From Deltaproteobacteria bacterium (GTDB lineage Bacteria; Desulfobacterota; Deferrimicrobia; Deferrimicrobiales; Deferrimicrobiaceae): a stretch of 9,552 nt of DNA. The notes beneath the pieces were generated by a model. It saw only the letters and a program-made list of their open reading frames with translations. It did no database searches and was not told the DNA's origin. The translations under genes and the position numbers were made by a program. Below are positions 1 through 6,813 of the stretch, piece by piece. Each line of letters begins with the position of its first letter. Positions within the stretch are counted from its first letter, which is position 1. Location: contig JAGGAJ010000083.1 of assembly GCA_017889845.1 (NCBI GenBank), positions 1 to 9,552 on the forward strand, given 5' to 3'.

Positions 1-1
1 G

Positions 2-124
2 GACGGGGTGGTCCGCGTGATCGACCTGCCCGACCCGCGGGACGGCCGTCTGCTGTTCCTGAACGCCAACTCCTTCCGGCAGCGCGTGGTGTGCTACCTG
101 GCGCCTCCGGGAACGGGGCGTTGA
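2..124 (+). CDS. Hypothetical protein, C-terminal fragment (5' truncated)
   Basis: An open frame enters from the left edge and ends at a TGA at 122-124, giving 40 residues. The visible piece starts DGVVRVIDLPDP, continues with a hydrophobic LLFLNANSF stretch, and ends YLAPPGTGR. Alternating hydrophobic residues suggest beta strands. I do not recognise a family from so short a tail, so no function is assigned. The stop lies 9 nt before the end of the converging Fic gene, with no room for a separate terminator between them. It could be a chance open frame, but its clean stop just before the neighbouring gene supports a real gene end. Confidence 0.5.
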   Translation, partial: DGVVRVIDLPDPRDGRLLFLNANSFRQRVVCYLAPPGTGR

Positions 125-133
125 CTGCCTCCT

Positions 134-1135
134 TCATGGCAGGCGGTACCGCGTCGCCCGGCCGGCCCCCAGCCTTCGCAGGGCCCCCAGCGCCACCAGC
201 CGGCCGAGGGTCTGCTTCGCCGTCTCGCGGGGCAGGGAAAGATCCGAGGCCGCCCGGCGGTTCGTCACCTCCCCGTCCCGCGCCGCGATCGCCAGCACCG
301 CCAGCTGGTTCCCCGACAGCCTCCTCTCGTGGGGGAGGCGGCGGAGCGCATCCCGCACCTCCCGCTGCTGTGCCGCGACGGCGTCGAGGAAGGCGAGGAG
401 CCACGGCGAGATGTCCGGCCGCGGCAGGTTCCGGCTGGCCTGGCTCCTCCGCAGGGCGAGGTAATACTCCTCCCACCGTGCCGCGATCGCGCCCTCCAGC
501 GAACCGTACGGGATGTAGGCGTGCCCTTCCCGCAGGAGGAGGAGGTTCGTCACCAGGCGGCTCACCCGGCCGTTTCCCTCCGCGAACGGACGGATCGCGA
601 GGAACTCGAGCAGGTACGCCGCGGCGACGAGCAGGGGGTGGAACTCCGGCCCCCCGATGCGCGAGGCAAGCCACGCGGTCAGCGCCTGCATCTGGGCGGG
701 GACGAGCAAGGGGCCCGGCGGGCGGAGCGCGACGGGCTCCGTCACCCAGCGGCGTTCGATCCCGGCGGGGGCGGCCGCCGTCTTGTACCGCCCCGCCGGG
801 TGCCGGGCGGAGGCGACGCCCCGGAAGACCGACGCGTGGAGCGCGAGGACCTGCCTCTCGCCCGGCGCCATCGCCGCGTGCCCCTCGAAGACGGTGCGCA
901 ACGCCTCCGCGTATCCCGCTTCCGCGGCGGCCGGGCCGCCCCCCGCGATCCGCGCGGAGGCGGCGGAGGAAGCAGCGGTCACGTCCTCCCGGATCCGGCG
1001 CAGTACCTGGTCGGGCGGCTTCTGCGTCCCGTCCCACCATCCCCGGAACGATTCGATCCCTGCGAGGCGGCGGAGAAGGGCGTGGAGCGCGGCGGGGGGG
1101 ATCGCCCGGAGGCGGGCGTCGAAGCGGTCTTCCAC
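134..1135 (-). CDS. Fic-fold protein with C-terminal winged helix; catalytic His replaced by Arg
   Basis: Encodes 333 residues from a GTG at 1133-1135, preceded 9 nt upstream by AGGAG (1145-1149). Residues 1-60 form an N-terminal helical part (FRGWWDG at 30-36). The Fic core follows, with a GRYKT flap segment near 115-119, HPLLVAAAYLLEFLA at 166-180, then IRPFAEGNGRVSR at 181-193. Fic enzymes transfer AMP or a related group from a nucleotide to a protein hydroxyl, using the His of HPFx[D/E]GNGRxxR. Here that His is Arg182 (CGT), while GNGR and the second Arg are kept, so nucleotide binding may survive without normal transfer. The upstream SARIAG (60-65) matches the inhibitory [S/T]xxxE[G/N] motif except Ala replaces Glu. 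Residues about 270-333 look like a winged helix-turn-helix, so a DNA-binding or regulatory role is possible. The frame is intact. Family assignment is firm; function is unknown. Confidence 0.88.
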   Translation of the reverse strand: MEDRFDARLRAIPPAALHALLRRLAGIESFRGWWDGTQKPPDQVLRRIREDVTAASSAASARIAGGGPAAAEAGYAEALRTVFEGHAAMAPGERQVLALHASVFRGVASARHPAGRYKTAAAPAGIERRWVTEPVALRPPGPLLVPAQMQALTAWLASRIGGPEFHPLLVAAAYLLEFLAIRPFAEGNGRVSRLVTNLLLLREGHAYIPYGSLEGAIAARWEEYYLALRRSQASRNLPRPDISPWLLAFLDAVAAQQREVRDALRRLPHERRLSGNQLAVLAIAARDGEVTNRRAASDLSLPRETAKQTLGRLVALGALRRLGAGRATRYRLP

Positions 1136-1168
1136 CGGGGGTTTCTCCTGAAATCGAATAGACGCCCG

Positions 1169-1198
1169 ATTATACCCGATTCACAACTCTTTTGTTGA
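1169..1198 (-). promoter_or_regulatory. Predicted promoter of the Fic gene
   Basis: Read on the minus strand, a perfect TATAAT (complement of 1169-1174) lies 18 nt downstream of TCAACA (complement of 1193-1198; 4 of 6 matches to TTGACA). Transcription would start near 1162 and give a leader of about 27 nt before the GTG, with AGGAG inside it. The region is noticeably AT-richer than its surroundings. This is pattern-based; no factor or start site is proven. Confidence 0.55.
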
Positions 1199-1222
1199 CC
1201 CTCCCGCGCACCCGGCTACATT
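1195..1222 (+). promoter_or_regulatory. Predicted promoter of gdhA
   Basis: TTGACC (1195-1200; 5 of 6 to the -35 consensus) is followed after 16 nt by TACATT (1217-1222; 4 of 6 to TATAAT). The expected start is near 1229, leaving a leader of about 50 nt. The -35 box overlaps that of the divergent Fic promoter (1193-1198), so the two promoters share the same few base pairs and may compete or be co-regulated. The -10 box is imperfect and the spacer is one base short of ideal, so confidence is moderate. Confidence 0.45.
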
Positions 1223-1229
1223 GTACTGT

Positions 1230-1248
1230 GCGCCGGCAACGCCGGCGC
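1230..1248 (+). promoter_or_regulatory. Perfect inverted repeat in the gdhA leader
   Basis: GCGCCGGC (1230-1237), a 3-base AAC loop, and GCCGGCGC (1241-1248) form a perfect 8-bp hairpin or dyad. It sits right at the predicted gdhA transcript start and 18 nt before the AAGGAGG ribosome binding site. It could be a 5' stem that stabilises the mRNA or an operator for a dimeric regulator. No T-run follows, so it is not a standard terminator. Confidence 0.4.
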
Positions 1249-1278
1249 GAAATCCGGTCACGACGCAAGGAGGGAAAG

Positions 1279-2608
1279 ATGGCGCTGCTGGAACGCGTGG
1301 AAGCGATCTACCAGGACGTGGTGAAGCGGAACCCGGGAGAGGCGGAGTTCCACCAGGCGGTCAAGGAGGTGCTGGAGTGCCTCGGGCCCGTGCTGGTCAA
1401 GTACCCCGACTTCGCCGAGTCGAAAATCATCGAGCGGATCTGCGAGCCCGAACGGCAGACGATCTTCCGGGTGCCCTGGCAGGACGACCGCGGCCAGGTG
1501 CAGATCAACCGCGGCTTCCGGGTGCAGTTCAACAGCGCCCTGGGGCCCTACAAGGGGGGATTGCGGTTCCACCCCTCGGTCTACCTCGGGATCATCAAGT
1601 TCCTCGGCTTCGAGCAGATCTTCAAGAACTCCCTGACGGGACTTCCGATCGGCGGCGCGAAGGGCGGCTCGGACTTCGACCCGAAGGGGAAGTCCGACAA
1701 CGAGGTGATGCGGTTCTGCCAGAGCTTCATGACGGAGCTGTGGCGGATCATCGGCGAGCACACCGACGTCCCCGCGGGCGACATCGGGGTGGGCGTACCT
1801 CTTCGGGCAGTACAAGCGGCTCACGAACAAGTTCGAGGCGGGCGTCCTCACCGGGAAGGGGCTGGTCTACGGCGGCAGCCAGGTGCGCACCGAGGCGACC
1901 GGGTACGGCTGCACCTACTTCGTCGAGGAGATGCTGAAAGGGAAGAAGAACAGCTTCAAGGGGAAGAAGGCCGTCGTCTCCGGGTCGGGGAACGTGGCGA
2001 TCTACACGCTGGAGAAGATCCACCAGCTCGGCGGGAAGGTCATCGCCATGAGCGACAGCAACGGCGTGGTGGTCGACGAGAAGGGCTTCAACCTCGAGAC
2101 GATCAAGCAGCTCAAGGAAGTGGAGCGCCGCCGGATCAAGGATTACTGCGACTACCACAAGCACGCCAAGTACATCCACGGCGGCAACATCTGGGACGTG
2201 CCGTGCGACGTGGCGATGCCCTCGGCCACCCAGAACGAGATCACCGGGAAGGACGCCAAGAAGCTGGTGAAGAACGGCTGCATCGCGGTCGGCGAGGGGG
2301 CGAACATGCCCACCACGCCGGAAGGGGTGCAGGTGTTCCTCTCCGCGGGGGTGCTCTTCGGCCCCGGCAAGGCGGCCAACGCGGGCGGCGTTGCCACCTC
2401 GGCCCTCGAAATGCAGCAGAACGCGGGGCGCGAGGCGTGGGGGTTCGAGGAAACGGACGCCAAGCTGCACCAGATCATGCGGAACGTCTACCAGCTCTGC
2501 TTCGAGGCGGCGGAGGAGTTCGGGTCGCCCGGGAATTTCGTGGTGGGCGCCAACATCGCCGGGTTCATCAAGGTCGCCCGGGCGATGACCGCGCACGGCC
2601 TGGTGTAG
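1279..2608 (+). pseudogene. gdhA: NADP-type glutamate dehydrogenase, frameshifted by an apparent 14-nt deletion
   Basis: GdhA interconverts glutamate and 2-oxoglutarate plus ammonia with NADP(H) in the cytoplasm. The ATG at 1279 follows AAGGAGG (1267-1273) with good spacing. The first frame gives 172 residues with the substrate and catalytic lysines K92 (YKGGLRFHP), K116 (IFKNSLT) and K128 (GGAKGG), and D168 in AGDIGVG, at the same numbers as in E. coli. At about 1795 the frame breaks: AGDIGVG should run through GREIG into YLFGQYKRL, but the five codons are replaced by a single G. The next frame then gives 270 residues to a TAG at 2606, with the dinucleotide-binding GSGNVA and the conserved EGANMPTT and PGKAANAGGVATSALEM. 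Total 172+5+270 is 447 residues, the E. coli length. Everything else is well conserved, so this is either a very recent loss of function or a sequence/assembly error. Unrepaired, translation would not stop until 2946. Confidence 0.9.
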
Positions 2609-2632
2609 GCCCGGCCGCTTCCCCGGTCGTTC

Positions 2633-2665
2633 CGCGGGGGGAGGGGGAACGGCCCTCCCCCCGCG
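2633..2665 (+). terminator. GC-rich hairpin between converging gdhA and the ATPase operon
   Basis: A perfect 13-bp stem, CGCGGGGGGAGGG (2633-2645) against CCCTCCCCCCGCG (2653-2665), closes a 7-nt loop. It lies 24 nt after the gdhA stop and is followed on the plus strand by TTCATTTCC, a short weak T-rich tail. On the minus strand it begins directly after the subunit D stop codon (2667-2669) but is not followed by a T-run. It most likely ends gdhA transcripts, and may also protect or end the ATPase mRNA. Confidence 0.65.
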
Positions 2666-2666
2666 T

Positions 2667-3302
2667 TCATTTCCGGTCCCCTCTCCTCCCCTTGAACCGT
2701 TTCATCCGGAAGATGTCCTCCCTCTCCCGCTCCTCGAGGGAAAGGAGGATGGCTCGCATCCGTGCGCGAAGGTCCGGGAGGATGACCTCGTTCAGCACGT
2801 TGATCCGGCGCGTGGCCTTCGCGATCTCCGCGCCGATCTTCCGGAAACGGGTCTCCACCGCGACGACCCGCAGCACCGCCTCCAGCGCCTTCTCGAATTC
2901 CCGGGCCGCGGCGTGGGTCGAGCCCGGGACGCCCGGGAAGAAGTAGCCGCGCGAATCGGCGGAGCGGACGATCCCGTGCCACCGCGCCTCCTGGTACCGG
3001 ACGCCCCAGAAGCTCTGCTCGGAGAAGGAAACGGGAATCTCGCGCCGGGACGCGAACGCCGCCGACTCCACGTCGGAGCGCCCTTCGAGGCCCAGGGAGA
3101 CGGCGAGGGCCCACGTCGCACGCCGGATCGTTCCCTCGAGCGCGTCCCGGGTGACGAGCGCCTGGTCCGCGATGGCGAAGAGCTCCCGGGCCAGGGCCTC
3201 CCGCCTGCTCCGGAGGAGCCCCAGGGCGCCGCGGGCGGCCTCGTCCTGCGCCTTCAGGAGGAGGTAGCTCATCCTGCTGGGATTTGTCGATCCCCCGTTC
3301 AT
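2667..3302 (-). CDS. atpD: V/A-type ATPase subunit D (central shaft)
   Basis: Encodes 211 residues, a usual length for V/A-type subunit D, the coiled-coil shaft that turns inside the A3B3 head and links it to subunits F and C. The N-terminal STNPSRMSYLLLK (5-17) corresponds to the family's PTRxxLLxLK start. Long helices occupy about 12-70 and 130-200. The C-terminal RRINVLNEVILPDL (165-178) and LEEREREDIFRMKR (189-202) are typical D-subunit signatures. The chosen ATG (3300-3302) overlaps the TGA of subunit B as ATGA, indicating translational coupling. It is the last gene of the operon, and its stop abuts a strong hairpin. It is named in the V/A-type scheme and is not the F-type beta subunit. 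Confidence 0.93.
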   Translation of the reverse strand: MNGGSTNPSRMSYLLLKAQDEAARGALGLLRSRREALARELFAIADQALVTRDALEGTIRRATWALAVSLGLEGRSDVESAAFASRREIPVSFSEQSFWGVRYQEARWHGIVRSADSRGYFFPGVPGSTHAAAREFEKALEAVLRVVAVETRFRKIGAEIAKATRRINVLNEVILPDLRARMRAILLSLEEREREDIFRMKRFKGRRGDRK

Positions 3303-4720
3303 TCCGCGGCCCTTCCCGCCGCCCCGTCTCCGTAATGCCGGACGACGTGCTCCGCCCGGATCCGCGTGAGCTGGCCCTTCGGAAGCGTCCGGAGCAGCTT
3401 CCACCCCGCTTCGAAGGTCTCCTCGAGGGTTCGCCCCTGCTCGCCCTGCCCGACGAACTCGCGCTCGAAGGCGTCGGCGAACCGGCGGAGGCGCCGGTCG
3501 GACTCCAGCAGCCCCTCCTCCCCCACGATGGCCTCGAGCCGGCGGAGTTCCCTCCCCTGGGCGTAGCAGGCGTACAGCTGGTCCGCCACCCCGCGGTGGT
3601 CCTCCCGCGTCTTCCCGGGCCCGATGCCCAGATTCATCAGCCGCGACAGGCTCGGGAGCACGTCGACGGGGGGGTAGATGCCGTTCCGGTGAAGGTCCCG
3701 GGACAGGACGATCTGCCCCTCGGTGATGTACCCCGTGAGGTCCGGGACCGGGTGCGTGATGTCGTCGTCGGGCATCGTCAGGATGGGGAGCTGGGTCACG
3801 GAGCCCGGCCGCCCCTGGATGCACCCCGCGCGCTCGTACAGGGAGGCGAGGTCGGTGTACATGTACCCGGGGTAGCTCCTGCGGCCGGGGATCTCCTCCC
3901 GGGCCGTGGCGATCTCCCGAAGGGCGTCGCAGTAGCTGGTCATGTCCGTGAGGATGACGAGGACGTCGAACCCGTGTTCGAACGCCAGGTACTCGGCCGC
4001 CGTCAGGGCGAACCGGGGGGTGAGAAGCCGCTCGATCGTGGGGTCGTCGGCAAGGTTCAGGAAGACGACGGCGTGCCCGGCGGCCCCGCTCCGTTCGAAC
4101 TCCCGGAGGAAGAAGGAGGCCTCCCGGAACGTGATCCCCATCGCGGCGAAGACGACGGCGAACTTCCTCCGGGCAGTGGGCGGTTCCGGATCCCCGTCGC
4201 CGGTCCCGGCCTGCCGCAGGATCTGGGCCGCGATCTCCCGGGCGGGGAGCCCCGCGGCCGAGAAGATGGGGAGTTTCTGCCCGCGGACCAGGGTGTTCAG
4301 GCCGTCGATCGCAGAGATGCCCGTCACGATCGGGCGGGAAGGCTTCTCACGGGCGACGGGATTCATCGGCGTGCCGGCGATGGTCTTCCACTTCTCCGGC
4401 AACACCGGCGGGAGGCGGTCGACGGGATTGCCCGCCCCGTCGAAACGCCGGCCGAGGATGTCGAGGGAGAGAGGCATCCGGGCGGGGGAGCCGGCGAACC
4501 GGACGCGCGTTTCGCGGACGTCGATCCCGGTGGGCTCCTCCAGTACCTGGACCACGGCGAAACGGTCCGAGAACTCGATCACCTGCCCCCGCCGGCGGGC
4601 GCCGTCCGGGAGGAGGACCTCCACCATCTCCCCCATGGAGACCCGGCGCACCCCTTCCACGAAGATCAGGGGCCCCGCGACGGAACGGATGGTCCGGTAT
4701 TCACGCGTAACGAGGTCTAT
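3299..4720 (-). CDS. atpB: V/A-type ATPase subunit B (non-catalytic nucleotide-binding)
   Basis: Encodes 473 residues if started at the ATA at 4718-4720. B alternates with A in the hexameric head and completes the catalytic sites. The beta-barrel start REYRTIRSVAGPLIF (6-20) is intact. The nucleotide region has the degenerate loop FSAAGLPARE (153-162) in place of a P-loop, as expected for B. Signatures YPGYMYTDLASLYERAG (283-299), PILTMPDDDITHPVPDLTGY (312-331) and VLPSLSRLM (354-362, with R360 as the likely arginine finger) follow. No ATG, GTG or TTG exists between the end of A and the conserved N-terminus; the first in-frame GTG lies within the barrel at about codon 21. ATA is favoured because AGGGAGGGGG sits 6 nt upstream and ATA forms a 4-nt ATAG overlap with the A stop, like the 4-nt overlaps at F/A and B/D. 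Identity is certain; the exact start is not. Confidence 0.92.
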   Translation of the reverse strand: MDLVTREYRTIRSVAGPLIFVEGVRRVSMGEMVEVLLPDGARRRGQVIEFSDRFAVVQVLEEPTGIDVRETRVRFAGSPARMPLSLDILGRRFDGAGNPVDRLPPVLPEKWKTIAGTPMNPVAREKPSRPIVTGISAIDGLNTLVRGQKLPIFSAAGLPAREIAAQILRQAGTGDGDPEPPTARRKFAVVFAAMGITFREASFFLREFERSGAAGHAVVFLNLADDPTIERLLTPRFALTAAEYLAFEHGFDVLVILTDMTSYCDALREIATAREEIPGRRSYPGYMYTDLASLYERAGCIQGRPGSVTQLPILTMPDDDITHPVPDLTGYITEGQIVLSRDLHRNGIYPPVDVLPSLSRLMNLGIGPGKTREDHRGVADQLYACYAQGRELRRLEAIVGEEGLLESDRRLRRFADAFEREFVGQGEQGRTLEETFEAGWKLLRTLPKGQLTRIRAEHVVRHYGDGAAGRAAE

Positions 4721-6468
4721 CGGTTTCCCCCTCCCTGGGCGATCCGGGCGATCAGCCCATCCGCCGCTTCCCGGAATCCCTCCCCGGGGAGTTCCTTCAT
4801 CCGCTCCAGTTCCTCCCGGACGGGGAGGGCCAGGATACTCTCGACGGGAACCTTCCTGGCGAGGAGGTCCCTGCAAAGGGCGTGGAACGAGAGGAACGCC
4901 TTGAGCATCCGGTACCCCTTCTCCGGCGTACAGGTTGCGTCCGCCTCCGAATAGGCGCTCTGCCGGAGGAAATGCTCCCGCACCATCCGGCTTACCGTCA
5001 GGACGATCCTCTCCTGCTCCTGGAGTGCGTCGATCCCCACCATCTGTACGACCTCCTGGAGTTCCTCCTCCCTCTGGAGGAGGGCCATCAACTCCTGCCG
5101 GAGGTCCGTCCAATCGGCCGACACGGTCTCCCGGAACCAGTCGTCGACGGCCCCGATGTAGAGGGAGTAGCTCTTTTTCCAGTCCACCGCCGGGAAATGG
5201 CGGCGGTGCGCCAGGCCGGGGTCGAGGGCCCAGAAGACCCCCGCAGTCCGCTGGGAACTCTGCGTGACGGGCTCCGAGAAGTCCCCCCCGGGCGGGGAGA
5301 CGGCCGCGACGACCGTGACGGTTCCCTCCCGCTCCTCCCCTCCCAGGCAGGATACCCGCCCGCCGCGCTCGTAGAACCCTGCCAGCCGGCTGGCGAGGTA
5401 GGTGGGGTACCCCTCTTCCCCGGGCATCTCCTCCAGTCGCGAGGAGATCTCCCGGAGGGCCTCCGCCCACCGGGAGATGGAATCGGCCAGGAGGGCGACC
5501 CGATACCCCATGTCCCGGTAATATTCCGCGATCGTGATCCCCGTGTAGACCGACGCTTCGCGGGCGGCCACCGGCATGTTCGAGGTGTTCACGACGAGGA
5601 CGGTCCTCTCCATGAGGGGTCTCCCCGTGGAAGGGTCCGTGAGGGCCGGGAATTCCGTCAACACCTCCGTCATCTCGTTTCCGCGCTCCCCGCAGCCCAC
5701 GAAGACGATCACGTCGGCCCCGGCGTACTTGGCGAGATTCTGCTCCACGACGGTCTTCCCGGTCCCGAATCCCCCGGGGATGATCGCCGCCCCGCCCGCA
5801 GCGAGGGGAAACAGCACATCGAACACCCGCTGGCCGGTGATGAACGGCAGCGCGGGGGGGAGGCGGCTCCGGCAAGGGCGGGCCATCCGGACCGGCCACC
5901 GCTGGACCATTGGGATGGCGGTCCCGTCCGCGAGGAGCGCCACGGGCTCGAGGACGGAGAATGTCCCCGCCCGGATTTCGCGGATCGTGCCGCGGCTCCC
6001 CGGCGGGACCATCACCCGGTGGTCGATGCGGGGAGTCTCCGCTACCGTGCCCAGGACGTCGCCCGGTCCGACCGCGTCGCCTTCCCGGACCGCGGGCCGG
6101 AACTCCCAGCGCCTTTCCCGGTCGATAGGGGGGGCCGCGAGCCCCCGCCCGATGAAGTCGCCGCTCTTCGCCCGTATCGCGTGCAGGGGACGCTGGACGC
6201 CGTCGTAGACGGAGCCCAGAAGACCGGGGCCCAGCTCCGCGAGAAGGGGCACCCCGATGTCTTCCACCCTCTCCCCCAGGCAGAGTCCGGTCGTATCCTC
6301 GTAGACCTGGATCGTCGCCCGGTCCGCTTCCAGCCGGATCACCTCGCCGGGGAGATGGTCCTCCCCCACCAGGACGCGATTGTGGATCCGGGCACCGGCC
6401 ATGCTCCTTGCGACCACCGTGGGCCCGGAGACGCGGATGATGACCCCTTCGGACGTCATGCCGGTCAC
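4717..6468 (-). CDS. atpA: V/A-type ATPase catalytic subunit A
   Basis: Encodes 583 residues, the normal size for this catalytic subunit, which binds and hydrolyses or makes ATP. The N-terminal barrel begins GVIIRVSGPTVVA (8-20). The insert typical of A subunits follows, with VPPGSRGTIREI at 154-165. The Walker A motif is GGFGTGKT (232-239). The catalytic glutamate is E261 in GCGERGNEM, and Walker B is VALLADS (324-330). SRWAEALREIS (332-342) and the MPGEEGYPTYLASRLAGFYERG region (from 348) match the family. The GTG start (6466-6468) overlaps the F stop as GTGA. An ATG three codons later (6457-6459) is an alternative start. The stop TAG (4717-4719) overlaps the proposed ATA start of B. Every catalytic residue I looked for is present, so the enzyme should be active. 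Confidence 0.95.
   Translation of the reverse strand: MTGMTSEGVIIRVSGPTVVARSMAGARIHNRVLVGEDHLPGEVIRLEADRATIQVYEDTTGLCLGERVEDIGVPLLAELGPGLLGSVYDGVQRPLHAIRAKSGDFIGRGLAAPPIDRERRWEFRPAVREGDAVGPGDVLGTVAETPRIDHRVMVPPGSRGTIREIRAGTFSVLEPVALLADGTAIPMVQRWPVRMARPCRSRLPPALPFITGQRVFDVLFPLAAGGAAIIPGGFGTGKTVVEQNLAKYAGADVIVFVGCGERGNEMTEVLTEFPALTDPSTGRPLMERTVLVVNTSNMPVAAREASVYTGITIAEYYRDMGYRVALLADSISRWAEALREISSRLEEMPGEEGYPTYLASRLAGFYERGGRVSCLGGEEREGTVTVVAAVSPPGGDFSEPVTQSSQRTAGVFWALDPGLAHRRHFPAVDWKKSYSLYIGAVDDWFRETVSADWTDLRQELMALLQREEELQEVVQMVGIDALQEQERIVLTVSRMVREHFLRQSAYSEADATCTPEKGYRMLKAFLSFHALCRDLLARKVPVESILALPVREELERMKELPGEGFREAADGLIARIAQGGGNR
4718..4736 (-). promoter_or_regulatory. Ribosome binding site and ATA start candidate of subunit B
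   Basis: On the minus strand AGGGAGGGGG (complement of 4727-4736) is followed after AAACCG by ATA (complement of 4718-4720), then GACCTCGTTACGCG, which encodes the conserved N-terminus. The ribosome binding site lies inside the last codons of subunit A, and the A stop TAG overlaps the ATA. The spacing is that of a normal start, which makes this the likeliest initiation site despite the rare codon. Confidence 0.55.
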
Positions 6469-6794
6469 CGCCGGATCCTGACCTGGTATCCCACCGCCCG
6501 GCGCATGAGGCGGGCCACGTACTCCTCGGGCCGCAGCGCACCTTTCCTCAGCTGCAGCGACGGGACGGGCACGAACACGGGCGACCGGCTCTCCTCCAGT
6601 TTGTGCCGGAGCGCCCGGGGCAGGCCGTGGAAGAGCTCCTCGTCCAGGATGACGAGGCGGACCCCCGGGTCCGCGGCAAGGGCCTCGGCCTGACGCCCCA
6701 TCTCCTCCGGGGTCGCCGTCTCGCGGACGTCGACCCCCGCGAGCCGATACCCCGGACCGGCCTCCCTGTCCACGAGGGCGATCACGTGGCCCAT
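6465..6794 (-). CDS. atpF: V/A-type ATPase subunit F (central stalk)
   Basis: Encodes 109 residues, the usual size for the small Rossmann-like subunit F that binds subunit D in the rotating central stalk and can modulate activity. The N-terminus MGHVIALVDREAGPGYRLAGV corresponds to the family's opening strand and GxxLAG turn. A strand VRLVILDEELF (45-55) and the segment SPVFVPVPSL (70-79) follow, matching the alternating fold. The ATG at 6792-6794 has a strong GGAGGAG site 3 nt upstream. It follows C after a 19-nt gap and overlaps A by 4 nt. Sequence conservation in F is low, so position in the operon supports the call. It is called NtpG in some species. Confidence 0.88.
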   Translation of the reverse strand: MGHVIALVDREAGPGYRLAGVDVRETATPEEMGRQAEALAADPGVRLVILDEELFHGLPRALRHKLEESRSPVFVPVPSLQLRKGALRPEEYVARLMRRAVGYQVRIRR

Positions 6795-6813
6795 CGTCTC
6801 CTCCCCGGCGGGA

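Noticed and set aside
91..1161. Plus-strand open frame antisense to the Fic gene
   Set aside because: Extremely Pro/Arg/Gly-rich with no motif, while the opposite strand has clear Fic motifs and a ribosome binding site.
1774..1812. Programmed ribosomal frameshifting in gdhA
   Set aside because: No slippery heptamer or downstream pseudoknot is evident, and a simple frameshift would still leave out the conserved GREIG residues. A deletion explains both the frame change and the missing residues.
1192..2946. A 584-codon plus-strand frame as one real protein
   Set aside because: Only 1279-1794 encodes GdhA. After the deletion the frame is an Arg/Gly-rich out-of-frame reading that runs past the terminator into the opposite-strand D gene.
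3284..4954. Plus-strand open frame (556 codons) antisense to subunit B
   Set aside because: It is a GC-driven shadow of a confidently identified gene, with no domain signature.
3299..6541. A single 1080-residue open frame spanning subunits A and B
   Set aside because: Only the part below about 4720 has B-family sequence; the upstream part is out of frame with A and is proline/glycine/arginine-rich high-GC shadow.
4882..6693. Long plus-strand open frame (603 codons) antisense to subunit A
   Set aside because: High GC removes stop codons from antisense frames. Its composition (Arg, Pro, Gly, Asp) is that of a mirror frame, with no recognisable domain.
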